From Ilex aquifolium (taxonomy: Eukaryota; Streptophyta; Magnoliopsida; Aquifoliales; Aquifoliaceae): 64,000 bases of DNA. Positions 44,260 through 54,553 of the stretch are shown piece by piece (the first letter of the stretch is position 1; the number at the start of each line of letters is the position of its first letter). Where the stretch lies: positions 17,198,045-17,262,044 of the forward strand of contig OX637404.1 of NCBI GenBank assembly GCA_951799425.1, read 5' to 3'. The notes beneath the pieces are model-generated. The model was not told where the DNA came from. It saw only the letters and a program-made list of their open reading frames with translations, and made no database searches. Position numbers and translations under genes: made by a program.

Positions 44260-45672
44260 TTGATTTATAAAAAGAATCATTTTGATTCACTTATCCCTAA
44301 CTCTTTTTGGAGTACTAATCTTGCAAGAGGACAAAAAGTTCCAGAAATGAATCCTAGCCATGATTCCTTTTCTCTTAGTCCCATTGACAAATCTCCAGAA
44401 CTTATTGACTGTATTTGTGATTATGCAGGTGAAGATATTTTTAGTTTCGTCTCCACATGGAAAATTAATTATTACAAAATGTCTCTATGGAGTCTCTATT
44501 GCAACGCTATGGAAGATCAATTAACAGATGATGTTTCTATCTTTTTGCTAAAAATAGCCCGAGCTATTAAAAATTTTCCTAAATTTCGCCTTATACTTGA
44601 AATAAATGATTGGTATTATGATTATCACTATAAGCAGTGGATGAAGAATCTTGCTCTGGAGGAATTTTGTTATCAGATATTGATAAAAATTGGAGGAATA
44701 ATGGTTGGAACCCAATTTTATGCTTATAAAAGAGCATATTATTCTGATGAATATAAAACTGCTTATTATGCATATAAAAATGCATATTATTTTGATCCAT
44801 ATAAAAATGCATATTATTTTGATCCATATAAAAATGCTAATTATTTTAATGCATATAAAAATGCATATTATCCACCCTTAGCACCTTTCAATAAGTTACC
44901 CCTTAAAGATATTATATCACATAAATGTGATGTAGATTCTTCACATCAAAATAGTAAAAAATTTGGTGAAGAATGCCCGTCACATAAAAGTGACAATAAT
45001 GAGCTATCTTTTCATAAACATAGTTCAAGAGATAAATCTCTTTTGACTATTCCCCATACTTTAATATTATCTCCATATAAAGAGGATAATTTTACGATTG
45101 ATATAAATGTCTTTTTAAATAATTGTCGGATAAATCCTGAAGAGATGAGAAAATTATTTAGTTACTGGAATAATTATCCTACTGACTCTAAATGTCAGAT
45201 TATTGAAGAATGTCTTAAAGACATGGGAAAAGAGGGAGATGAACCTTCCACCTCAAACTCTATTGTTCCCGCTACCAGTATAAATACTGGAACTAATTTT
45301 AATCCCGTTGAAGTTCTTAAAGAACAAATTAAAAAAGAAAAACGCTATTTAAATACTGAGCAACTTAAAGCAGCAGTTATGGAGAAATGACGTCTTCAGG
45401 TTATGTCTACATTTGGTATGGGCAAAACCGATAAGATAGATCTTGCCAATACTCCAAGAGTTGCCATAAAAGGCAAAGGGAAAGATAAAGTTGAGGAGAA
45501 AGATAAGAAAACCCCTATTGACTCTGATGACAACTTTATGGATTCCCAAGGATATACCCCTCTTAAAGGTGACATCTCTATTAATGAAAATTTGTTAAAT
45601 GATGATATGGAGATAAATTTTCATGATGATAATGACGACAATATGCTGTATAATTTGCTTTACAGGAAATGA
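44260..45672 (+). pseudogene. Unrecognised ORF with tyrosine-rich tandem repeats
   Basis: 376 codons to a TGA at 45388, then the same frame continues 45403-45672 (acidic, 'MSTFGMGKTDK...DDNDDNML'), so it is one reading frame of about 470 codons with one stop. I do not recognise a family. The first 130 residues are folded-looking ('MSLWSLYCNAMEDQL', 'LILEINDWYYDYHYKQWM'). Residues about 155-208 are tandem copies of a Y-x-x-Y-K-N-A-Y-Y unit, encoded by near-identical 27-30 bp DNA repeats at 44710-44875. The part from about 215 is hydrophilic and the end is lysine/acid-rich. No RT, RNase H or integrase motif is present. Confidence 0.55.
44710..44875 (+). repeat. Coding tandem repeat (27-30 bp unit)
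   Basis: Units of the type AAAAATGCATATTATTTTGA-TCCATAT repeat about five to six times in frame and give NAYYFDPYK-like peptides. Reading frame is kept, and the most similar copies are adjacent (44776-44835). Confidence 0.8.
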
Positions 45673-45726
45673 TTAGATAAAGCTGAATCTTCGGATAAAT
45701 CCGACTCGGAAGAAGTGACGCACGCC

Positions 45727-45845
45727 ATGACGTCACTATAAAAGTTGTAAATAATAAAAGTGTACAGTACTTGTACAGTATTGCTGACGTATGCACTGAC
45801 GTCAATGTAAATTATTAAGTTTTGCACAGTATAATGGGTGATGAG
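45727..45845 (+). promoter_or_regulatory. 3' terminal repeat of the virus-like element with TGACGTCA sites
   Basis: TGACGTCA followed by CTATAAAAG at about 45731-45746, then the block shared with 40946-40978 at 45786-45818, holding another TGACGTCA. Similarity to the 5' copy fades at about 45845, so the 3' copy is truncated. Confidence 0.55.
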
Positions 45846-46464
45846 GTTCTTGGTTTTCTTGGATATCCATTACAACTCTGAATCCCGATAAATAAATGGA
45901 CTAATAATCATAAGAATCCAACATGTACTTATTTTCCTAAGAAAGGGAAGCTAAAGCTTGAGGGAGAGAGAGAGAGAGTACCAGAAGTCAGAGACTCTTG
46001 ACCAGAAGGAACTGAACTGTTGCCCATTAGCTGCACTGCCACTGGGAAGACGACTCAGAAGAGTGGCATGGAATGGGTCGGGTCAATCCGATCTTCTGTC
46101 ATTGGCCATGGACGCCGATGGGCCGGGCTAAACCACCCAGAAAACCAGGACCTACTGTTTATGGAACGGACATGTTCTATTGGGTTTTGGGTAATTCACC
46201 AATAGCCCAATATAACTTCTTATTTGTATTTTTTAAATTAATTATTAGGTTCAACAAAAATTAAAAAAAAAATCACAAATTAGTCCTAAAATAAAAAATG
46301 ATGGATGAAAAAACATTTCACAGAACTAAACTGCTTTAGGCCCTAAAAAATATCGAGCTGCCCCTGTAACTAAGCTGCTGTTATAGCCATGGTTGCTTCC
46401 GGATCCTCTCAAGTTTGATCCAAATACAGATGATAAAATTATATGGAAAACAAATATATTATGA
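45846..46464. other. Intergenic sequence
   Basis: A GA-repeat at 45966-45978 and a moderately GC-rich part at 46000-46160 with short open frames of no known domain. Nothing else that I can name. Confidence 0.4.
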
Positions 46465-46472
46465 GAATCTAA

Positions 46473-47223
46473 TAGGCCTCTGCAACGGGCCAGCACAGCC
46501 TGACATTTTCCAGCCCATAGCCCGCCTGTGGGGGGGCCTTTGGACTTTGACTAGTCAACGGGCTGGGTTGGCTTCGGTCGTTAGGAATTTTTAAGGCCCA
46601 TGGCCAACCCGTGGCCCGACCTATTGGGCCAAAAATGGGCTATATATGGGCCAAGCCTTATGGCTTGCCCATAGGGCCTAAAACAGGCGTTTTATTAAAA
46701 AAATAATTTTTATGGAAAAAAATACAAAAAAACATCGACAAATTTATTTTTTATATCAAAAATAAAAAAAAGAAATCAATTACATGAAGTTGGTATGAAA
46801 AAAAAAATTAAAAAAAAAATTATTCATATTGATTGAATTTAACAAATATTCATATAGAGTTACAATGTTCCATTACAAATTGATTGGTGGGTAAGACTAT
46901 TTTGCATCACTATAAATTGAGTAAATTCTAATTAGGTTGATACCTACACAATTGTCCATCATATTTGCAAGTCTCAACCTATTAAAGTTACAGATCAAAT
47001 ATCAAATAAACAATACAATTATGAAATATAATCTAATTATTTTATTGGGCTAATGGGCGGGCTAACAGGCTTCTTAACGGGCCGGCCCTAAAAAACACGG
47101 TCCAGACCCTACTCGCCGGGCTAGCGGGCTACCCAAGCTCAGTCACGTGTACGGGCTGGGTTGCCCGTTGGGCTTCCGGGGCGTGGATGGCCCATTTGGT
47201 TTTGGGCTTTTTGGTGAGGCCTA
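46473..47223. mobile_element. hAT-type MITE with 8-bp duplication GAATCTAA (751 bp)
   Basis: Ends TAGGCCTC and GAGGCCTA are perfect 8-bp inverted repeats. GAATCTAA is exactly duplicated at 46465-46472 and 47224-47231. Both ends are GC-rich, with many GGGCC / GGCCC / CGGGCT words in both orientations; the middle (46690-47040) is AT-rich. No coding. Confidence 0.88.
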
Positions 47224-47615
47224 GAATCTAATGACTAAGGATTGACTGTGTCTCTCATCCAAACTTCAAAATCGAACTTGTCATGGTGTTTGAGATGGAT
47301 GACGGGACCACTTCTACGTAAAACTTCTATGTTATTCAAAAAGTTATTATTCTTTAAAATTATATCATTTTATATCCCAAATGATGTCGTTTTTGGTGTA
47401 AAGAGACATCGTTTTGAAGAACAATACATTTGCATTAATTCAATGGATGCAATCAAGAAGATCTAGAGAAAAATCATCAACGTTAAATTATAAGACCTAA
47501 TTTTCATAATATTCACCGATTAAAAATGATCTTTTAGTATGACAACTCTACAAACGAGTTACTAGACCGTTGGTCTTTTAGCACTCTCAAATGTATTGTC
47601 TTACGATTTAAAAGT

Positions 47616-47774
47616 TGAGAAATACTATATAACCCAAATTTGCATCCCAAATGAAGGGAGACCATTGAATGAGTGGGTCCTATCAACTTTTTTTAATGGA
47701 ACCCATTGATCTAATGGTCTCCTTAATTTGAGATGTAAATTTGGGTTACAGATTTGAGTTATATAACATTGCTC
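47616..47774. mobile_element. Small hAT-type MITE (159 bp) with duplication TTAAAAGT
   Basis: A near-complete inverted repeat: left TGAGAAATACTATATAACCC, right (reverse complement) GAGCAATGTTATATAACTC. Both continue with CCCAAATTT..GCATCCCAAAT-type text. TTAAAAGT flanks at 47608-47615 and 47775-47782. Confidence 0.82.
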
Positions 47775-47974
47775 TTAAAAGTCATGTGGACAAATATTGG
47801 GTGAAAAATTGCTACCAATAATATTGAAGAATTTTCAAACAAATTATCTTTGAACGATTTCCAATATGAGAGAGAGTGGAATGAGAGAGAGAATTGTGGT
47901 ATGCCTTTTTGGTTGAATGAGGACATATTTATAGAATTTGTGACGACTTTTTCTCAAAAATGTCACAACCATTC

Positions 47975-48009
47975 TGTAGTTTTAGAGAATAAAATGACTT
48001 TAATCTACA
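47975..48009 (-). repeat. 3' LTR, 35 bp
   Basis: Read on the minus strand it starts TGTAG and ends CTACA, preceded by GAGGGGGAG and followed by GAATG. Confidence 0.8.
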
Positions 48010-48016
48010 CTCCCCC

Positions 48017-51000
48017 TCAAGTTGGTGCATAGATATCATACATGCCCAACTTGTTTACAAGAAAATCAAATGTCGGTTTGAATAAACCCTTCGTTAAGAT
48101 GTCTGTAGTATGATCTTCGGACTTCAAGAAAGGAATACAGATGACTCCTGCTTCCAAATTCTCCTTTATGAAGTGTCGATCAACCTCTATATGCTTGGTC
48201 CTGTCGTGTTGTACGGGGTTGTGTGCAATGCTTATTGTAGCCTTGTTGTCGCAAAATAGGTTAATAGGTAGATTGGCTTCCAGTTTCAGCTCCTTGAGAA
48301 CTCGTTTTATCCATAGAATCTCGCAGACTCCATTAGCCATCGCCCTGTACTCGACCTCTGCGCTGCTCTGAGCAACCACACTCTGTTTTTTACTCCTCCA
48401 GGTTACCAAGTTTCCCCATACGTAGGTGCAATATCCCGAAGTCGACTTTCTGTCCGTGATGGAACCAGCCCAATCTGCGTCCGTGAAGGCTTCGATGCTC
48501 CTATTATCTCCTTTTTTGAAAAGAAGACCTTTACCAGGACTGCTCTTCAAATACCTCAGAATCCGATAGGCAGCCTCAAGGTGTTCTTCATAAGGGCGAT
48601 GCATGAACTGACTCACCATGCTCACAACAAATGCAATATCAGGCCGTGTGTGGGAGAGGTAAATGAGTCTCCCAACAAGCCGCTGGTATTGCTGAATATC
48701 CACCGGGTTTCCTTGGTTGACATTACCAAGCTTTTTGTTCGGATCGATAGGAGTATCTATAGGACGACAACCACTCATTCCCGAGTCCTTCAAGAGATCC
48801 ATAATGTACTTCTGTTGAGAAACAACAATTCCCTGTTTAGACCGTGCAACCTCCATAGCCAAAAAATACTTCATCTCTCCTAGATCTTTGATCTCAAACT
48901 CTTTGGAGAGTTTGTTCTTCATTGCTTCCAATTCTTCTTGGTCATTTCCGGTGAGAAGTATATCATCGACGTAGACGATCAGGACTGTAATCTTTCCACT
49001 GCTGGAGTAGCGAGTGAACAAAGTATGGTCTGATTGTGCTTGAGAATAGCCCTGTTTCTTCACCACTTGTGTGAACCTTTCAAACCACGCGCGCGGTGAC
49101 TGTTTGAGTCCGTACAATGCCTTCTCCAATCTGCACACTTTGGCTCCGAACTTGTGTTCGAAACCTGGCGGTGGAAGCATGTAGACTTCTTCCTCCAATC
49201 TGCCGTTCAAAAACGCGTTTTTCACGTCGAACTGTCATAAAGGCCAGTCTAAATTCGCTGCAATAGACAACAAAATTCGAACGGTGTTAAGTTTGGCTAC
49301 TGGAGCAAAAGTCTCGGTGTAGTCAATGCCATAGGTTTGTGTAAATCCCTTGGCAACCAGTCGAGCTTTGTGTCTCTCAAGTGTTCCGTCGACGTTGAAC
49401 TTTGGTGTGAAAACCCATTTGCAGCCAACTGTGGGAGTGTCCTTTGGAAACTCTTCAAGTTTCCATGTCTGATTTCTCTCAAGAGCACTCATCTCCTCAA
49501 GAACAACCTTTCTCCACTCCGGAACATTTAGAGCCTCCTGTATGTTATTTGGAATCTGAACATTCGAGACATTTGTTGTGAAAGTAGCAAACGAAGATGA
49601 GAGTTTTGAGTTAGATACAAACTGAGACATAGGATATTTGACACACGACCTTTTTTCTTTTCTAAGGGCTATTGGCAGATCAAACTCAGGATTAGAAGGG
49701 CCAGAAGACTTACCAATTTCATTTTCCAGCCTTGGTTCAGATTCTTGACGAGGCAAGGGTGCAGTGGCTTCAATTCGTCGACGAGGAAGGTCAGGAATAT
49801 CCAAATTTCCTAGACTTAAGGAAGTGTCACTTTGGTTAACTAACTCTAGATTTTCTCTCACATTTATCTTTTCAACTTGCCTTATATTTTCGTTTCCTCT
49901 ATTAGAATCAGATCCTAGAAAATCTAAATCTAGATCTAATAAGAGATCACAGTTTTTGTTATTCGCAATGTTCCTGAGATTGTGATGAGGATTAAACCTA
50001 TTATTTGATATTCCTAGATTTTCCAAATTCGAATCTTTAACCGAGTTCTCCTCCTGAAGATGAGGATTAAAAAAAGGAATATTTTCAAAGAATTTAACAT
50101 CCATTGTGACAAACATTTTTTTAAAAACCGGGTCAAAACACTTATACCCTTTTTGATGCGGAGCAATCCCAACAAACACACATTTTCGGGCTTTGGGGTC
50201 AAGTTTACTAGCATTCCTAATAGGATTCCTAATAAATACATTGCATCCGAATATTTTCAAGGACATAGTATTAAACAAACGAGATTGTGGAAATAGATTT
50301 TGAAGACAAGTGATTGGTGTTTGAAACTTTAAGATTTTAAATGGCAATCTATTCATCAGATAAGTGGCATGCAAAATAGCCTCTCCCCACAGATATTTAG
50401 GAACCTTATTAGAGAAAAGTAAAGCACGACTTATCTCAAGAAGGTGTCTGTTCTTCCTCTCGGCAATGCCGTTCTGTTGAGGAGTGTCGTTACAAGAACT
50501 CTGTTGAACAATTCCTTTTTCATCAAAAAATCTTCCTAAGACTTGAGAAAAGTATTCACGACCATTATCACTTTTTAGAATCTGTATACTCGTGTTAAAT
50601 TTATTTTGAACCATATGATAAAATTTTTTGAAAACAGTTTCCACTTCAGACTTTTCTTTGAGTAAATAAACCCAACTAACTCTAGTGTGATCATCGATTA
50701 GAGTAATAAACCAACGTTTTCCATGACAAGTAGACACTCTTGAAGGACCCCAAAGGTCATTGTGTACTAGTGCAAAAGGTTTTGAAGGTGTATAAACACG
50801 TGGAGGATATGTACTGCGATGATGCTTGGATAACACACAGATTTCACACTGAAAAGAAGATGGATTTTTATTGCGAAATAAAACAGGAAACAATTGTTTT
50901 AAATAATGAAAATTTGCATGACCTAGTCTAAAATGCCATAAATAAATCTCATTGTTACTGAAATCAGAAGCAATTTTCAGGCAAGTATTCCGTCGAGCCT

Positions 51001-52435
51001 CTTTATTCAAGTACGTTCCCTCATCTAGAAAGTAAAGGCCATCACACTCCCTAGCACTGCCAATCATCGTCCCCGAGGCCAGATCCTGAAATTCACAGTA
51101 GGAGGAGAGAAAAGTGGCAGAACAATTAAGAGTTGATGTTAGTTTATTGATAGAGATAAGATTACAAGATAATTTAGGCACATGTAGGACATTAGACAAG
51201 GTTAGCACATCAGAAAGTTTTATATCGCCTATACCAGCAATAGCAGAAAAAGAACCATCTGCTATTCTAACTTTGCGATTTCCTGCACAAGGTTTATATG
51301 AGAAGAAAAAACTGGAACAACTAGTCATGTGGTCGGAGGCCCCTGAATCAATAATCCAGGTGGTCTTAGGTTGGGAACAAACAAAGGATGACACGGACTT
51401 AGGATTACCATTTTGGACAAAGGAACATGAAGGTTTATCCTGAGACGACTGTAATAGATTCAACAATTGCTCTATTTGTTCCTTCGTGAATGGAGACTGC
51501 CCGGAGTTGATGTGATGCTCTTGAGGAAGTTCAGCCACAGTTTGAAGAGCTCGCTCAGGACGAGGCGGCTTCCCACCAGGTGGTTTCCCATGTATTTTCC
51601 AGCAAGTCTCACGAGTATGCCAGAATTTTTTGTAGAAGTCACACCAAGGCTTCTTTTTCTTGTCACCACCGGACTCAGCCCCTTTCTTAGCCCCTTTGAC
51701 AAACAATGCAGACGTATCGGAACTGGAATCTGCTGTAGAAGGATCATTGTTGTACATAATCTTCCTGCGACTCTCCTCCAAACGAATCTCAGAAAACACC
51801 TCTCGAATGGAAGGAAGAGGACGGCGGCCGAGAATTCTTCCCTTGACATCATCCAGGTTGCGCTGAATCCCGGCAAGCAGCATGAAGACGCGATCGTTCT
51901 CTTCACGCTTCTTCTGTCGGAGAAAATCAGCTTGGCTCTCCCACACATCATCATGACATTGATCCAGTTCTTGCCACCACGCCACCATCTCATTATAGTA
52001 GCTTGTGACATCACGATTCCCTTGCTTGGATTGCCACAGTCGAGTCTTCAACTCGAAGATCTGTGAAGAATTCTCCAAGTCAGAGTAAGTTTCATGAACA
52101 GAGTCCCATACCTCCTTAGCAGACTTCATAAATAGATGAGGCTTTGCAATTGAGGCATCCATGGAATTGAGCAGCCATGCCGTAATTAGGGAGTTCTCTG
52201 AACGCCATAATTTGTAGCCAGAATCTGCTGCCTCTGGCTCCTTGGTTTCTCCTGTTAAATAGCCCAATTTTCCCCTACCATCAATGGCAAGCTTCACAGA
52301 CTGGGAACATTCAAGGTAATTCTGACCATTCAATCTATGCACAGTGACTTGCATAGACGAATGAACAGACTCACTGGTAGGTGCAGGAGTGGAGCGAAGG
52401 GTAGAGATGGCTCCAGAGTTTGACTCGTTAGCCAT
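48017..52435 (-). pseudogene. Copia gag-pol polyprotein with one in-frame stop
   Basis: ATG at 52435 (MANESNSGAISTLRSTPAPT), final TGA at 48017: 1473 codons in a single frame. The only break I see is TGA at 49235-49237, between 'LDWPL' and 'QFDVKNAFLNG' in RT. gag has a 'LNGQNYLEC' start and a knuckle reading CDFYKKFWHTRETC, in which the second Cys is Tyr. Protease: '[13 protein letters not shown]'. Integrase: 'WHFRLGHANFHYLK', 'CEICVLSKH', catalytic 'LIDDHTRVSW', 'ILKSDNGREY', 'NGIAERKNRHLLE'. RT: '[19 protein letters not shown]', 'YVDDILLTGND'. RNase H: 'FTDADWAGSITDRKSTSGYC', 'AEVEYRAMA', 'RTKHIEVDRHF', 'DILTKGLF'. A reading frame also extends upstream of 52435 through the primer site, but the ATG at 52435 is the natural start. 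A recent element, probably inactive now because of the stop. Confidence 0.92.
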
Positions 52436-52475
52436 AGAAAAAAAAAAACAAACTAGGGTTTCTAAGAGAATTTTA

Positions 52476-52487
52476 GCTCTGATACCA
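52476..52487 (-). other. Primer-binding site of the 35-bp-LTR copia element
   Basis: Minus strand TGGTATCAGAGC, a full match to the usual initiator-tRNA-Met site, directly next to the LTR copy at 52488. Confidence 0.88.
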
Positions 52488-52522
52488 TGTAGTTTTAGAG
52501 AATAAAATGACTTTAATCTACA
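52488..52522 (-). repeat. 5' LTR, 35 bp
   Basis: Identical to 47975-48009. Outside comes CATTC and then a T-run. Confidence 0.8.
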
Positions 52523-52527
52523 CATTC

Positions 52528-54553
52528 TTTTTTTTTTTTCCAAGAATCATAACCTTTCTTACTCAATACTCACAACTCTCAAAAAATAGGTCTCCTTAAA
52601 AGTCACTATCTCAAAAATAATTTCAATTATTCAATTAAAAAAAATAAAATTTTGAAAATAACTGAGTCTAAAAATTCATAAGCACCTCGAGATCTAAACT
52701 TAAGTTGAGAGTTAGAACTCACCATAGAAATATTTTGTTGTATTTTTTGGGGTGATGGCCTTGGGGATTAAATGCTTTCAGTCTGTAAAGTTGTATTTGA
52801 AGTGTTTGACAATCCAAATAAGCACTTTTTTTTTGGCAAGAACTTTTACTTAAAGCTCAAATTGATTTTACCCTTTTACGTTTAAATTTTTTCCAGTTTT
52901 TTATTTACAATTAGATAATCCATGTGCAAGTAATTTAAAAATCGTATATCTAAACATATCCAACCTTTTTCCTCCTGTAATTTTTTTTGTGGTTCTACCA
53001 GAAAAGTACTTTTTTAAGTTGCAAATGAAGCAAACAGACACTTAAAGATCGTTTGATGGTTCTCTAAACTAGCTAGCTCACAAAACTGAATTCAAACCAT
53101 TGAGCCGTACAATATATACATACATTAACGAATTCAAATACCATAGCTGGCACCTCACATTCCCCTCACAATCAGAAATGAAAAATATAAACAAAGTTGG
53201 TTTAACCCATATTCGATAATTTTATATCTATTTTGTGTTGAGTCGGCAAGTTGATCAAGAATTGTCATATCATATTAGATTTTTTTATCAAAGTTTATAT
53301 TGGCCTCTTTCCTATTTTTTATTGTCTTGGCGGCAAGTCTAGACAATTAACAGATTTCAGTTTTAACCATGACTTAAGTAAAAAACATGATTATCAGTAC
53401 GCGTCAATATTTTCATATATGATTGTATATTAATTATTTCAATACACGCCTGTAAATTTTAGAGGGTCTGAGAATAATTTACCAACTAACATACTAAAGG
53501 ATATTGACGATAGGGTTTAAGTATTACGCGCATACAAACTTTAAGAGGTCTGTATATAATATTTCAAATGTGAGATATTTGAGTGATTAAGTGACAAACC
53601 TCAGAGGTCTGAGTGTAATTCTCCCTTAAGAAAATGCAAAGTTCTATTGAGCAATCAAGTACTTGCTAAGTGCATATTTTCATCCCCTAATTTGTTAAGA
53701 GGGTATGTGTTAGAAATTGATACAAGATAGCGTTTTGATAGAGACAATTTATGTGGTGACAATAATACATATAGAGTTTTTATTAGGCCGATGATTTGAA
53801 TTCGAAAACGGTCCACGTGGACACACCAATTAGTATTTTATAAACATCTCATATTTAAAAACTATAAAAATTTTGCAAAAGGGATGGTGAAACAAGAAAC
53901 TCAATAATTTATACTCTAATCATATGGATTCTTCTTACATTTTCTTTGTGAGCTTAGACTTGAAAATTTTCATAGATAAAAGGCATATTATATTGTTGCC
54001 AACAAAATGGTTATATTATAAATTACTTGATCACATACATTGAGAAATAAGGAACATTTCCTTTTAGTCTTCATACCAATTCTTCATAGATGCATTCTCA
54101 TAAAAGATAATTAAATCTTACTTAAAATACCTAACTCTAGTACATAGGCTGAACAATAATTGCTATGAACAATAATTGCTATTTTTTGTATATGAATACT
54201 GATAAAGTAAAATATACTGAGTTATATCTTTTTATCTTATTTTTGTATTTGTATATGTTGCCTAGAAATACCAATTTATGTTTTTGGATGATATTTCCGC
54301 ATTTTGTGGACAGAAATTGATATTTCCTTCAAAAAAATTTCAATTACAAAGACATTTGCACCCTTAAGAGTATCTATACGGGTGCAAGCACACGATACTT
54401 CCAAATAAAAGACATCAAGGGGCCAAAAGGGAGCAATATGTAAGGGCATTGTGCCCCTTTCACAAGGGACTACTGCCTATTTGCCTTGTATTTCATTTAC
54501 AGGGATACAAGGTCTACCAAAAAACAAAAATTGTGGACCACTTTTGAAGAAAA
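52528..54553. other. 3' flank of MSH2, AT-rich
   Basis: No gene recognised. Probable poly(A) region of MSH2 lies in the part next to 54553. A T-run occurs at 52528-52540. Confidence 0.45.

Larger units (their letters stand above)
40946..45845 (+). mobile_element. Virus-like retroelement with movement protein and protease, no RT found (caulimovirid-like)
   Basis: Order: promoter-like region with TGACGTCA and TATA, poly(A) signal, tRNA-Met primer site, movement-protein reading frame, a basic region, aspartic protease, then a tyrosine-repeat protein of unknown role. A terminal block of 33 identical bases occurs at 40946-40978 and 45786-45818, with weaker similarity for about 25 more. Nearly all coding lies in one frame, with a stretch (about 42780-43200) shifted. 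Plant viruses of the Caulimoviridae and some related integrated elements encode movement protein, protease, RT and RNase H in this order. Here the RT-RNase H block expected after the protease is absent. This is either an old integrated pararetrovirus or a movement-protein-bearing LTR element; I cannot decide. Not intact. Confidence 0.7.
47975..52522 (-). mobile_element. Nearly intact Ty1/copia element with 35-bp LTRs
   Basis: The same 35 bases (minus strand TGTAGATTAAAG...AAAACTACA) occur at 47975-48009 and 52488-52522 without a difference. CATTC flanks both outer sides (47970-47974, 52523-52527). Inside, the primer site TGGTATCAGAGC directly abuts the upper copy and the polypurine tract TTGAGGGGGAG directly abuts the lower copy. 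I find no homology outside the 35 bases. The element is 4548 bp, with one long gag-pol frame holding a single stop. All boundaries expected of a copia insertion are met except that the LTRs are far shorter than usual (copia LTRs are normally above 100 bp). Confidence 0.88.

Noticed and set aside
51467..52066. 199-residue plus-strand open frame opposite copia gag
   Set aside because: Shadow of the strongly supported minus-strand gag-pol frame.
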